Origin: Clostridiales bacterium
GTDB lineage: Bacteria > Bacillota > Clostridia > Saccharofermentanales > Saccharofermentanaceae
Direction: 5' to 3'
Length of the DNA: 32,757 nt
Assembly: GCA_017617935.1 (NCBI GenBank)
Contig: JAFZVF010000014.1
Location: forward strand, 1-32,757
Shown here one piece after another: positions 6,981-15,460 of the stretch. Both the position numbers and the translations under genes were made by a program. The notes beneath the pieces were generated by a model. That model ran no database searches and had not been told where the DNA came from. It saw only the letters and a list, made by a program, of their open reading frames with translations. Positions within the stretch are counted from its first letter, which is position 1; every line of letters starts with the position of its first letter.

Positions 6981-8378
6981 ATGGTTTTCGAGGCGCATGA
7001 AAGAAGAACGGACAAGTTTCCGATACCAGCCTCCGTGTCAATGATATTGGGCCTTTTAGGGGCCGCGGGACACGAGGCTTACATAGCCGGAGGAGCGGTA
7101 AGGGACATGCTTCTCGGGCTTGTTCCCCATGATTTTGACATTTCTTCGTCATGTTCGCCCGACGTAACGGCCCGCATCCTTGAGGATGCAGGGATCAGAC
7201 ACCTGGACAATGCAAGCGTCCACGGCACCGTCACCGCTATCCTCGAAGGCGGCAACATCGAGATCACGACGTTCCGCGTTGACGGAAAATACTCCGACTT
7301 AAGAAGGCCTGATTCCGTCACCTTCGCAGGCAGCATTGAAGAAGACGTCAGGCGCAGGGACTTCACGGTCAATTCGCTCTACATGGACAAAGACGGTTCC
7401 GTCAGGGATGTCACGGGTGGCATAAAGGACCTTGAAGCGGGTGTCATCAGGACCGTCGGAGATCCTGATGAACGCTTTGGGGAGGACGCATTGCGCATAC
7501 TCCGCGCAATGAGGTTTGCGTCGCGCTTCGGTTTCCGCATTGAAGATGAGACTTTTGCGGCGATGGAAAAATGCGCCGATGAACTAAAGAAGATCTCGGC
7601 CGAAAGGATCGCGTCCGAATTGAACGGGATAATTTGCGGAAAGGACGCTCCGGCCGTGATAAGGCGCTGCTGGAGGATCCTGGGCGTAATAATCCCGGAG
7701 TTGGCGCTCTGCCATGGTTTTGACCAGCACACGCACTTTCATGACAGGGATTGCTTAGAGCACACGCTCTGCGTGCTTGAAGGCATTCCGCTTGAGGAAA
7801 AAGAGGGCTCTCTGCCGTCCAGGGACCTAATGCTTTCCATGTCCGCGCTCCTTCACGATCTCGGCAAGCCCGAATGCTTCAAGCTCGACGAGTATGGCAC
7901 CGGCCACATGAGAGGCCATCCCGAAGCGGGAAGGAGGATAGCGGAGCGTGTCCTTACGGAACTGAAATACCCCACGGCCTTTACAAGGGACGTTTGCAAG
8001 CTCGTGGCATTCCACGACGTCTTCACTCCGCAGGAAAGGACCGCGGTCCACAGATTCCTCTGCGACCTGGGTCCGGACCTTTACGAAAAGCTCAAGGTCC
8101 TTCAGAGGGCGGATATTATGGCGCATTCCGAGCTCGGCAGAAGAAGGATCAGAAGGCTTGAGTACATGTCGGAGATCGCGGACGAGCTTAAGGCGGACGG
8201 TGCCGTTTTTGCGGTAAAGGACCTCGCGATAAGCGGCAGTGACGTAATTTCGCTTGGCTGCCCCGAGGGTCCTGAAGTGGGGAAGATCTTGAACCTGCTT
8301 TTTGAGAAGTATTTAGCGGGCGAAATATCAAATAAGCGGGAATTATTAATGGAATCGGTCAAGGAAATGATTTCGTAA
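6981..8378 (+). CDS. cca: CCA tRNA nucleotidyltransferase (CCA-adding enzyme) with HD domain
   Basis: A 465-residue class II nucleotidyltransferase. The head holds GGAVRD (37-42) and the metal-binding DFD (51-53); RRDFTVNS (125-132) is the neck segment and ERFGEDALRILRA (about 164-176) the nucleotide-selecting region. A C-terminal HD domain follows, with HDLGKP (292-297). The enzyme adds or repairs the 3' CCA end of tRNAs in the cytoplasm. The HD domain is common in bacterial CCA enzymes and has phosphatase/phosphodiesterase activity in some. The gene stands alone between two AT-rich spacers. The start at 6981 has no ribosome binding site, but an extended -10 box lies exactly six bases upstream, so leaderless translation is inferred. 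Confidence 0.92.
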   Translation: MVFEAHERRTDKFPIPASVSMILGLLGAAGHEAYIAGGAVRDMLLGLVPHDFDISSSCSPDVTARILEDAGIRHLDNASVHGTVTAILEGGNIEITTFRVDGKYSDLRRPDSVTFAGSIEEDVRRRDFTVNSLYMDKDGSVRDVTGGIKDLEAGVIRTVGDPDERFGEDALRILRAMRFASRFGFRIEDETFAAMEKCADELKKISAERIASELNGIICGKDAPAVIRRCWRILGVIIPELALCHGFDQHTHFHDRDCLEHTLCVLEGIPLEEKEGSLPSRDLMLSMSALLHDLGKPECFKLDEYGTGHMRGHPEAGRRIAERVLTELKYPTAFTRDVCKLVAFHDVFTPQERTAVHRFLCDLGPDLYEKLKVLQRADIMAHSELGRRRIRRLEYMSEIADELKADGAVFAVKDLAISGSDVISLGCPEGPEVGKILNLLFEKYLAGEISNKRELLMESVKEMIS

Positions 8379-8432
8379 CACAATCTTCAAGGTTTATTAT
8401 TTGAGTCTTAATTGAATTGTGAATAAATGTGA

Positions 8433-8461
8433 TTGAATAATGAATTTCTAATTCCTATAAT
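8433..8461 (+). promoter_or_regulatory. Sigma-A-type promoter of the pilin-like gene
   Basis: TTGAAT (8433-8438), a 17-base spacer and TATAAT (8456-8461) form a near-consensus housekeeping promoter 51 bases before the pilin start codon. One of the best -35/-10 pairs in the window. Confidence 0.7.
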
Positions 8462-8512
8462 TGGGATAAGTGGGATGCTATCAACTTCGGAAAGAGAGAA
8501 GGAGTGATCATT

Positions 8513-9241
8513 ATGAAGAACAGAAAAGGTTTTACATTGGCGGAAGTGATGATAGTTATAGCTGTCATCGTTATCCTGTCCGGTGCCACGGCGATCGGCG
8601 TCGTTTCTTGGCTTAACAATGCAAAGACTACCGCAGCCAACCTCGAGGCAAACAACGGTGATAACTTTGAGAAAGAAGAGATGGAGTCCATAAAGAAGAT
8701 CGGCGGTACGGGAGCTTCAATGCAGCAGCCGACCGAGACTCTCCAGGGAACCAATCAGCAGACTCAGCAGACTCAGGGAACCCAGTCCACTCAGCAGACG
8801 CAGGGCACTCAGGGTACCAGGGAGACAAAAGAGACACAGCAGACACAGCAGACACAGCAAACTCAGCAGACACAGCAGACCCAGGCTTCGACAGCTGCAA
8901 CAACGAAAGCAAATGAATCCGGAGGAGTTTCTGTTCCTTCCAATTATAATTATGTTTTAGATCAACACGGAAATCCACATGGGGTTGTTGGAATGACAAG
9001 TGCACCCACAACAAGTGGTAATACAACAACTCTTTATATAACTGATCTAAATGGTTACAACAAATTGACTATTAGCATTGAAAAGAAGAATGATGGTTAT
9101 TATATCCATCTTGGTGGTGCACAATATAACTTACAAGGGAATAATGGGTTCCCTAATTATGTAAGCAATCAAGGCGATTATAAATTAGATGCAGAGCAAA
9201 AAGCTTGGTTAGCGAATAATTATGGCGTTACGGTTGGTTAA
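8513..9241 (+). CDS. Type IV pilin-like protein with Gln/Thr-rich linker and AT-rich C-terminal domain
   Basis: A 242-residue protein starting with a type IV prepilin signal: a short basic leader, then KGFTLAEV, with cleavage expected after G6 and the usual Glu at position 5 of the mature protein. A hydrophobic helix follows (about 8-31). Residues about 75-125 are a Gln/Thr-rich linker made of QQT and QGT repeats, and a globular domain of about 110 residues with no motif I recognise follows. The ATG at 8513 was chosen because AAGGAG lies eight bases before it. The DNA changes character inside the gene: the first half looks like the host, while from about 8935 the codons become AT-rich. It has its own promoter and terminator. 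No prepilin peptidase or assembly ATPase is nearby; PilT lies 13 kb away. Pseudopilin is an alternative role. Confidence 0.8.
   Translation: MKNRKGFTLAEVMIVIAVIVILSGATAIGVVSWLNNAKTTAANLEANNGDNFEKEEMESIKKIGGTGASMQQPTETLQGTNQQTQQTQGTQSTQQTQGTQGTRETKETQQTQQTQQTQQTQQTQASTAATTKANESGGVSVPSNYNYVLDQHGNPHGVVGMTSAPTTSGNTTTLYITDLNGYNKLTISIEKKNDGYYIHLGGAQYNLQGNNGFPNYVSNQGDYKLDAEQKAWLANNYGVTVG
8754..8882 (+). repeat. In-frame CAG/ACA-rich tandem repeat in the pilin linker
   Basis: Repeats based on a 9-base unit CAGCAGACA encode Gln-Gln-Thr, most regular at 8835-8881, with QGT variants before it. Unit gain or loss would keep the reading frame, so it can change linker length but would not act as an on/off phase switch. 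Confidence 0.8.
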
Positions 9242-9282
9242 TTCGTAAAACTTTACCTTTTCCCAATATTATTGTGAAATCG

Positions 9283-9309
9283 ACTCCGGCATTATTGCCG
9301 GAGTTTTTT
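9283..9309 (+). terminator. Intrinsic terminator of the pilin-like gene
   Basis: An 8-bp stem (9283-9290 with 9297-9304) with a 6-base loop is followed by a run of T to 9309, 42 bases after the pilin stop. Confidence 0.85.
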
Positions 9310-9377
9310 CACAGCCATTAACTCTTAGTTAATAATTTTGTTCAAATTTGTCATTAGTTTGGTGAAGAACTTAACAA

Positions 9378-9480
9378 TTGTGAGCGTTACAATCTAGGCA
9401 TATAAAGTGAATGCTTTATATAGATCACCCTTAAGAACGGCTGCTTCTCCTGAGGCAGCCGTTCTTAATTTGTTGTGTTT
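9378..9480 (+). ncRNA. Candidate small RNA with its own promoter and terminator
   Basis: TTGTGA (9378-9383), 17 bases and TATAAA (9401-9406) form a promoter-like pair that faces no gene. About 25 bases later a perfect 14-bp hairpin (9431-9444 with 9455-9468) is followed on the plus strand by a T-rich tail to about 9478. The minus side of the hairpin has no T run, so it is not a good terminator for the ABC transporter operon ending at 9495. A transcript of about 65-70 bases from near 9413 is inferred. The -10 box is part of a TATAAAG...CTTTATA inverted repeat (9401-9420). Confidence 0.3.
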
Positions 9481-9494
9481 TTTCTTAGGCTGAT

Positions 9495-11075
9495 TTAGGC
9501 GCCGTGGAGCTTTGTCTCCGCGTCAAGGAGCCTGACCGTCGCGGAGGCCTTCGGACTGCTCAGCACTTCGTTGGTAAGACCTGATTCGCATATCTTTCCG
9601 TCATCCATGACGACAACCCTCGGGGCGATCTGCCTGATGATGTGGATGTTGTGCGTGACGAGCAGGAAGGAAGTTCCCCTTTCGCGGTTGATGTCGGTCA
9701 GGAGCTTCAATATCTCGGCTGACGAGCTCGCGTCAAGCGAAGAGAACGGCTCGTCGGCAATGATTATTCCCGGATTGGTTATAAGACACATTGCGATGGC
9801 AACACGCTGGCGCTGACCGCCTGAAAGCTGATGCGGCTTTCTTCCGAGGAACTCGTCGTTAAGTCCTGCTTCGCTGAGCGCGGCGCTGATCTTGGCCATT
9901 CTTTCCTCTTTGGACAGTTTCTTTTCCGCGACCCTCAAAGCCTCGTTCAGATGCCATTTGACGGTGTGTGCGGGATTGAGGCATGAGACCGGATCCTGGA
10001 AGACCGCGCCGATCCTTCTTCCCACGACCGAGGCCGTGCCCGTATGGGGAAGGAGTCCCAGAAGCGATCTTATAAGCGTGGTCTTGCCACATCCTGAACT
10101 TCCGATGAGGCCTAAGATCTCGTGCGGATATATCTCAAGATCCACGCCCTTGAGGACTTTGTTGTCGGAGCCTTTTCCGAAGATCCTGTCGCTGTAGCCC
10201 GCTTCGATCCCCTTAGCCGTCAGCACGGGGCTTGAGGTGTAGTCGACGTGCGCGCGCTCGATGCCGAGCATCCTCGTATCGAGCCTTGCGTTGGTCAGGA
10301 GTTCGGCGGTATAAGCGTTCTTGGGGTTTGTCAGGATGTCTGAAGTCGTGTCCTTGTCTATTATCTTGCCGTCCTTCATGACCATGACCCTGTCGCAGAA
10401 ATTGCTTACCGCGGAGAGGTCGTGTGAAATGAAGAGGATCGTCATCTGAAGCTTTCTGCAAAGGCTCTTCAGGAGGTCTAAGATCTGGACCGTCGTCACC
10501 GTGTCGAGTGAAGAAGTTGGCTCGTCGCAGATGAGGAGCTTTGGCGCAAGGAGAGCCGCGCCTGCAATTAAGACTCTCTGGCGCTGTCCGCCTGAAAGCT
10601 GGTGAGGGTAGCGCTCATATATCGTGGCGGGGTCGTCAAAACCCACCGTCTTCATTGTCGAAAGTATCTTTTCACGGCGCTCTGCAGGGTCCGTGACGCC
10701 ATGCGCGACAAGCACCTCATCGAGGTTTTTGCCAATCTTCATGAGCGGGTCCAAAGCTGTCGAAGGCTCCTGGAAGATCATGCCGATCTCGCTTCCGAGC
10801 ATCTTCCTCCTGTCGCGCGGCTTCATGGTCAAAAGGTCCTGTCCGCGGAACTTGATCGAGCCGCCGGTGATCGCGGCGCCTTCGGGAAGGAGTCCCGCAA
10901 TGGCGAGTGAAGTCATGGTCTTTCCGCTTCCGGAGTTTCCGATGAGGCCCAATATCTCGCCGTCCCTTATGCCGAAATCGACGTCATCAAGGACGGGCTT
11001 GGGATTGGGATCCTTTCTTGTTGGGAAGGAGAGCGTGAGGTGGTGAACCTTGAGGACGTGTATGTGTCTGGCCAT
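9495..11075 (-). CDS. Peptide/nickel ABC transporter, fused double ATP-binding protein
   Basis: A 526-residue protein with two complete ABC ATPase domains in one chain. Domain 1 has Walker A GNSGSGKT (46-53), signature LSGGQRQRV (160-168) and Walker B LLICDEP (180-186). Domain 2 has Walker A GSSGCGKT (325-332), signature LSGGQRQRV (417-425) and Walker B IIIADEP (437-443). This is the DppD-DppF fusion layout also seen in YejF and GsiA. It energises uptake of peptides, or possibly nickel or glutathione-like solutes, through the two permeases encoded just upstream. The ATG overlaps the stop of the preceding permease gene by one base, and GGGAGG lies about eight bases before it. Last gene of the operon. 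Confidence 0.88.
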   Translation of the reverse strand: MARHIHVLKVHHLTLSFPTRKDPNPKPVLDDVDFGIRDGEILGLIGNSGSGKTMTSLAIAGLLPEGAAITGGSIKFRGQDLLTMKPRDRRKMLGSEIGMIFQEPSTALDPLMKIGKNLDEVLVAHGVTDPAERREKILSTMKTVGFDDPATIYERYPHQLSGGQRQRVLIAGAALLAPKLLICDEPTSSLDTVTTVQILDLLKSLCRKLQMTILFISHDLSAVSNFCDRVMVMKDGKIIDKDTTSDILTNPKNAYTAELLTNARLDTRMLGIERAHVDYTSSPVLTAKGIEAGYSDRIFGKGSDNKVLKGVDLEIYPHEILGLIGSSGCGKTTLIRSLLGLLPHTGTASVVGRRIGAVFQDPVSCLNPAHTVKWHLNEALRVAEKKLSKEERMAKISAALSEAGLNDEFLGRKPHQLSGGQRQRVAIAMCLITNPGIIIADEPFSSLDASSSAEILKLLTDINRERGTSFLLVTHNIHIIRQIAPRVVVMDDGKICESGLTNEVLSSPKASATVRLLDAETKLHGA

Positions 11076-11905
11076 CAGTTGCCGCCTCCCTTCGTCAGAG
11101 AGACTCTCATGCCTTCGGAGATGAAGTACAGACCGAGGATGTAGAAGACGAGCATCATGGAAGGGAAGATGACCAGCCAGGGGGCGACCCTTATGTATGC
11201 CTGGCTCTCGGCGAGCATCTTGCCGAATGAAGCGTCAGGCGGCTGAACGCCAAGTCCCAGATAACTCATTCCCGATTCAAAGAGCGTCATGTTCGCAAGT
11301 CCGATTACCGTTGCCGGCAGGAGCTGCGGGACAAGGTTCGGCAGGATGTGAAGGAGCATTATCCTTATGGGGCTGATGCCCATGACGCGTGCATGGGTTA
11401 TGTAGTCGTACTCTTTGACCTCGATGGTCCCTGCCCTGTATACCCTCGCGAATGTGGGCGCAAAGACAAGTCCCAATGCCCAAACGACGTTGAACATCGA
11501 CGGGCCGAAGACTGCGACCGCGACCAATGCCAGCAGGATCCCCGGGAAGCACATTATGCTGTTGTTCACGAGCATTATCGACCTGTCGGCAAAGCCGCCG
11601 AAATAACCCGCGGGAAGTCCAGTCAGGGTTCCCAGGACAAGCGCGATCGCGACGCCTGCTACGGAGATGAATACGGTGAACTTGGCGGCGCTCATTACCC
11701 TCGACAAGACGTCTCTGCCGAAATTGTCCGTTCCGAAAGGATGTGCGGAAGAAGGCGGCAGGAGCTTTGAAGCCGCGTCAGTCGCATACGGATCGTAGGG
11801 CGTCCAAAACAGCGAAACAAGGAATGCGATGACAACGACCGCCAGCAGTATTATGCCGATCGTATAGAATCTTTTTGCGCGTGACGTGTCTACGTTCTTG
11901 TTCAA
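11075..11905 (-). CDS. Peptide/nickel ABC transporter permease, DppC-like
   Basis: A 276-residue inner-membrane permease of the OppC/DppC group. One membrane segment lies near the N-terminus (about 12-30), then the family motif FGTDNFGRDVLSRVM, then about five further membrane segments. The EAA coupling loop that touches the ATPase is visible (HARVMGISPIRIMLLHILPN). The start appears to be TTG at 11903-11905, because AAAGGAGG lies about seven bases before it and no in-frame ATG exists before the family motifs. It begins 12 bases after dppB and shares one base with the ATPase gene, so translation is probably coupled. Confidence 0.87.
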   Translation of the reverse strand: MNKNVDTSRAKRFYTIGIILLAVVVIAFLVSLFWTPYDPYATDAASKLLPPSSAHPFGTDNFGRDVLSRVMSAAKFTVFISVAGVAIALVLGTLTGLPAGYFGGFADRSIMLVNNSIMCFPGILLALVAVAVFGPSMFNVVWALGLVFAPTFARVYRAGTIEVKEYDYITHARVMGISPIRIMLLHILPNLVPQLLPATVIGLANMTLFESGMSYLGLGVQPPDASFGKMLAESQAYIRVAPWLVIFPSMMLVFYILGLYFISEGMRVSLTKGGGN

Positions 11906-11917
11906 GCCCTGCCTCCT

Positions 11918-12877
11918 TTACCTGATCCTGATCCTGGGATCTGACAGGCTCGAGAAGACGTCAGCCGCGAAATACAGGATGACGGTTACGAGCGCAAGGT
12001 AGAAGACGATGCCCGACAGGAGCGGGAAATCGCGCTGTGATATGGCCGACAGGAGGAGCCTGCCCAGGCCGGGGAGGTTGAAGACCTGTTCGACGATGAG
12101 GCTTCCGCCCAAGATGTCTGACAATACGAGCGAAATGACCGTGATCGAAGACACGTTTGAATTGGGCAGGATGTGTCTGAACATTATCTTGTAGTCCGAC
12201 AGGCCGTGGCTTTTCGCCGTGGCGACGTAGTCGGAGGCTTTTTGTTCAATGATGGATGACCTCAAGAACTTGAAGGTCATGGCGATCTTGGGGAGCGCGA
12301 TCGCAAACGCGGGCAGCATGAGACTTCTGACGTACATTCCGAAGTTGACGTCCGGCGCGGTGTAGCTGCCGACGGAGACCCTCTTAAACAGGCTTCCCGT
12401 GATGAAAATGAGGAGCAGCGACAATACGAACGGCGGTATCGCGAAAAGGATGTGGCCCAGGACCGAGCATACCTGATCGGCAAACTTTCCGGGCTTTCTC
12501 GACGAGAGCACCGCGAGCGGATATGAGATCAGGATGATCATGCAAAAGGCGAGGACGCTCATTCCGAGCGTGACCGGAAGACGGCTTACGATCAGTCCGC
12601 CGACGCTAGTCCTGTATTGGGTTGAATTGCCGAGGTTGCCTGTAAACGCCCCGCCGAGCCATGAAAGATAACGGACGGGCAGCGGACGGTCGAGTCCCAG
12701 TTCGGCACGGAGGGCTTCGACCTGTTCAGTCGTCGCGTTTGCACCGAGCATGACGCGCGCGGTATCTCCGGGGATTACCGAGAAGGCAAGAAAAGTAAAC
12801 AGCGACACGAGAAGGAGAGTCGCGAGAAGCTCGACGGCTTTCCTTATAAAGTACGCAGCTGTCTGTTTACCCGTCAC
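11918..12877 (-). CDS. Peptide/nickel ABC transporter permease, DppB-like
   Basis: A 319-residue permease of the OppB/DppB group with six predicted membrane segments. The N-terminal segment leads into FSVIPGDTARVMLG, a family hallmark. The EAA loop reads DYVATAKSHGLSDYKIMFRHILPN, and the C-terminal FNLPGLGRLLLSAISQRD is diagnostic. Translation probably starts at GTG (12875-12877) with GGGAG about eight bases upstream. The gene begins only 14 bases after the pyruvate kinase stop with no terminator between them, so both are probably on one message. No substrate-binding lipoprotein gene is present in the operon. Confidence 0.87.
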   Translation of the reverse strand: MTGKQTAAYFIRKAVELLATLLLVSLFTFLAFSVIPGDTARVMLGANATTEQVEALRAELGLDRPLPVRYLSWLGGAFTGNLGNSTQYRTSVGGLIVSRLPVTLGMSVLAFCMIILISYPLAVLSSRKPGKFADQVCSVLGHILFAIPPFVLSLLLIFITGSLFKRVSVGSYTAPDVNFGMYVRSLMLPAFAIALPKIAMTFKFLRSSIIEQKASDYVATAKSHGLSDYKIMFRHILPNSNVSSITVISLVLSDILGGSLIVEQVFNLPGLGRLLLSAISQRDFPLLSGIVFYLALVTVILYFAADVFSSLSDPRIRIR

Positions 12878-12891
12878 CCCCGAATCTCCCG

Positions 12892-14307
12892 TCAGCCGAC
12901 CGTTTCAACCTTGATCGTGTTGGTGTTGCCGGCCTTGCCGTTGATGAGGCCGCCGGTCATGACGACGTTGTCGCCCGCTTCGAGCGAAAGAACGTCCTTG
13001 GCTACATTGAGGCCGTGATAGAACATTACATCCGTGGAATTGAATTCCTCGTTGAGGATCGGGATGACGCCCCAGCTGAGGTTGAGCCTTCTCCAAATCC
13101 TTTCGGAAGTCGTCATGCCTATGATGTCGATCGGGCATCTGAAACGGGACACCATCCTTGCGGTAACGCCGCTCCTTGAGTGAACGACGATCGCCTTTGC
13201 TCCGACGTCGATGGCCATCTGGCAGGCCGCGTGGGAAATGGCGTCAAGGTTGTTTCTGATCTTGAAGTCCTGTCTGTAGAAACGGTCCCTGTAGTTGATG
13301 TGTTTTTCGGTGTATTCCGCAACTTGTGCCATGGTCTTAACTGCTTCAACGGGGTATTTGCCTGCAGCGGATTCGCCTGAGAGCATGATCGCTGAAGAAC
13401 CGTCATATACTGCGTTTGCAACGTCGGAGATCTCAGCTCTCGTCGGACGCGGATTGGTGATCATGGACTCGAGCATCTCGGTCGCGGTGATGACGCGGCG
13501 GCCAAGGAGGCGGCAGCGTTTGATGAGCTGCTTCTGGACGCTCGGTACTTCGACGAACGGGATCTCAACGCCGAGGTCGCCTCTTGCGATCATGATGCCT
13601 GCGCAGTATTCGGAGATCTCGTCAATGTTGTCAACGCCAGCGCGGTTCTCGATCTTTGCGATGACCTCGATGTCCTGACCGCCGTTGGCGTCAAGAAATT
13701 CGCGCATCTCGATCATGTCTTCCTTGCGGGAAACGAATGAAGCAGCGACGAAATCGATGTCGTTCTTAATGCCGAAGAGGAGGTCCTTCTTGTCCTGCTC
13801 GCTTAAGAAGTCGCCCTGCATGACCTTGTTGGGGAAGTTCATCGACTTCTGGTCGGAGAGTGTTCCGCCAACCACGATGTTGCAGATGACGTCGTTTCCG
13901 GAGATCTCTTTGACTTCGAGTATAACAAGGCCGTTGTTTACGAGAACGCGGTCACCTGGCTTAAGCTGTGAAGGGAGCTCCTTGTAGGTTACGGAAACCT
14001 TTGTCTCGTCACCCTCAACCTCATCGGCAGTAAGGATGAAAGTTCCGCCGTCCTTCAGTTCGACCTTGTGGTTCTTGAACGTCTTGATCCTGTACTCGGG
14101 GCCCTTGGTATCGAGCATTATCGCTATAGGGAGGTTCATCTTTTCCCTGACCCTCTTGATGAGGTCGATCTTTTCCTGGTGCTGCTCGTGCGTGCCGTGC
14201 GAGAAGTTGAGCCTTGCGACGTTCATTCCCGCCTCGAACATCTTTGACAACGTTTCCTCATTGTCGGATGCGGGACCTATGGTGCAGATGATCTTTGTTT
14301 TGCGCAT
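12892..14307 (-). CDS. pyk: Pyruvate kinase
   Basis: A 471-residue pyruvate kinase: it transfers phosphate from phosphoenolpyruvate to ADP, the last step of glycolysis in the cytoplasm. It opens with the family start KIICTIGPAS. LDTKGPE is at about residues 65-71; the Glu there is the residue linked to potassium dependence in studied enzymes. The substrate/metal segment ARGDLGVEIP and the helix ATEMLESM are present. The length fits the short form without the extra C-terminal phosphohistidine domain found in Bacillus. The ATG is preceded by AAGGAG. It heads a minus-strand unit that continues into the peptide transporter genes, an unusual partnership. Confidence 0.95.
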   Translation of the reverse strand: MRKTKIICTIGPASDNEETLSKMFEAGMNVARLNFSHGTHEQHQEKIDLIKRVREKMNLPIAIMLDTKGPEYRIKTFKNHKVELKDGGTFILTADEVEGDETKVSVTYKELPSQLKPGDRVLVNNGLVILEVKEISGNDVICNIVVGGTLSDQKSMNFPNKVMQGDFLSEQDKKDLLFGIKNDIDFVAASFVSRKEDMIEMREFLDANGGQDIEVIAKIENRAGVDNIDEISEYCAGIMIARGDLGVEIPFVEVPSVQKQLIKRCRLLGRRVITATEMLESMITNPRPTRAEISDVANAVYDGSSAIMLSGESAAGKYPVEAVKTMAQVAEYTEKHINYRDRFYRQDFKIRNNLDAISHAACQMAIDVGAKAIVVHSRSGVTARMVSRFRCPIDIIGMTTSERIWRRLNLSWGVIPILNEEFNSTDVMFYHGLNVAKDVLSLEAGDNVVMTGGLINGKAGNTNTIKVETVG

Positions 14308-14345
14308 ATATTATTCTCCTTGTAATCAATAAAAAGTTTTGCCTG

Positions 14346-14354
14346 ATTTTATCA
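14346..14354 (-). promoter_or_regulatory. Extended -10 promoter of pyk
   Basis: TGATAAAAT on the minus strand, 38 bases before the pyk start codon. No good -35 box is visible, as expected when an extended -10 is used. Confidence 0.5.
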
Positions 14355-14427
14355 TTTATGGCCCTAAACTTCTGCACAATAATGTAAAATGATTTAGTCT
14401 ATATTTTTTACATCGGAGGCTTTACAT

Positions 14428-15408
14428 ATGGCAGACGTAAGACCCGCATCCCTCAAAAGAATTACAACAAAAGCCCTTGCTGACGCATTCATAGACGATC
14501 AGCTCAAGGCGATCAAAGAACAGGTTGGAGATAAGAAAGTCCTTCTGGCACTCTCAGGCGGAGTCGATTCTTCCGTAGTTGCAGCCCTCCTGATCAAGGC
14601 TATCGGCAGCAATCTCGTTTGCGTTCACGTCAACCACGGCCTCCTCAGAAAAGGCGAGCCCGAGATGGTCTGCAAGGTCTTCAGGGACGAGCTCGGCGCA
14701 AACCTCATCTATGTTGACGCAGTCGACAGGTTCTTAGGCCTTTTGGAAGGCGTTACCGATCCTGAGCAGAAGCGCCACATCATCGGCGAAGAGTTCATTA
14801 AGGTCTTCGCTGAAGAAGCAGCAAAGCTCGACGGCATCGCATTCCTCGCACAAGGCACGATCTATCCCGACATTTTGGAGAGCGAGCAGGGAATCAAGGC
14901 TCACCACAACGTCGGCGGCCTTCCTCCGGAACTCGATTTCGAGCTCGTTGAGCCCGTCAAGTATCTCTACAAGGATGAGGTCCGCGTAGTCGGTTCTGCA
15001 TTGGGCCTCCCTGACAAGATGGTCTATCGTCAGCCTTTCCCGGGTCCGGGACTTGGCGTAAGATGCCCCGGCGCGATCACCAGGGACAGACTTGAAGCAG
15101 TAAGGGAGTCTGACGCGATCCTCCGTGAAGAGTTCGAAAAGGCAGGTCTCGCAGGCAAGGTTTGGCAGTATTTCACGGTCGTTCCCGACTTTAAGTCCAC
15201 CGGCATCAAGGACGGCAAGAGAGCATTTGAATGGCTTTGCATCGTCCGCGCGATCAATACGACCGACGTCGTTCAGGTAACGGTCGAGCCCATCGATTAC
15301 GATCTCATGTGCAGGATAACCGACAGGATCACGCACGAGGTTCCTGGCATCAACAGGGTTCTGTACGATTACACGCCCAAGCCGACGGCGACGGTTGAGT
15401 ACGAGTAA
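14428..15408 (+). CDS. guaA: GMP synthase, ATP-pyrophosphatase subunit without glutaminase domain
   Basis: A 326-residue protein matching only the C-terminal two thirds of standard bacterial GuaA. The N-type ATP-pyrophosphatase loop SGGVDSS is at 43-49, HVNHGLLRKGE and PFPGPGLGVR follow, and the dimerisation domain ends with KPTATVEYE. It adenylates XMP and aminates it to GMP. The class I glutaminase domain (about 190 residues) that supplies ammonia in the usual fused enzyme is absent, and no separate glutaminase gene is in the window. The ATG has GGAGG eight bases upstream and the N-terminus looks complete, so this is a split-type subunit, as in archaea, rather than a truncation. It could use free ammonia or a partner encoded elsewhere. 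Confidence 0.88.
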   Translation: MADVRPASLKRITTKALADAFIDDQLKAIKEQVGDKKVLLALSGGVDSSVVAALLIKAIGSNLVCVHVNHGLLRKGEPEMVCKVFRDELGANLIYVDAVDRFLGLLEGVTDPEQKRHIIGEEFIKVFAEEAAKLDGIAFLAQGTIYPDILESEQGIKAHHNVGGLPPELDFELVEPVKYLYKDEVRVVGSALGLPDKMVYRQPFPGPGLGVRCPGAITRDRLEAVRESDAILREEFEKAGLAGKVWQYFTVVPDFKSTGIKDGKRAFEWLCIVRAINTTDVVQVTVEPIDYDLMCRITDRITHEVPGINRVLYDYTPKPTATVEYE

Positions 15409-15460
15409 GCTCGCATTCACTCCTCGCTAAGGTCCTCCGCGCTCGCGTAGCTCGCTTGTG

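Noticed and set aside
14734..15420. 228-codon frame antisense to guaA
   Set aside because: Shadow of strong codon bias in guaA; no family motif and no ribosome binding site.
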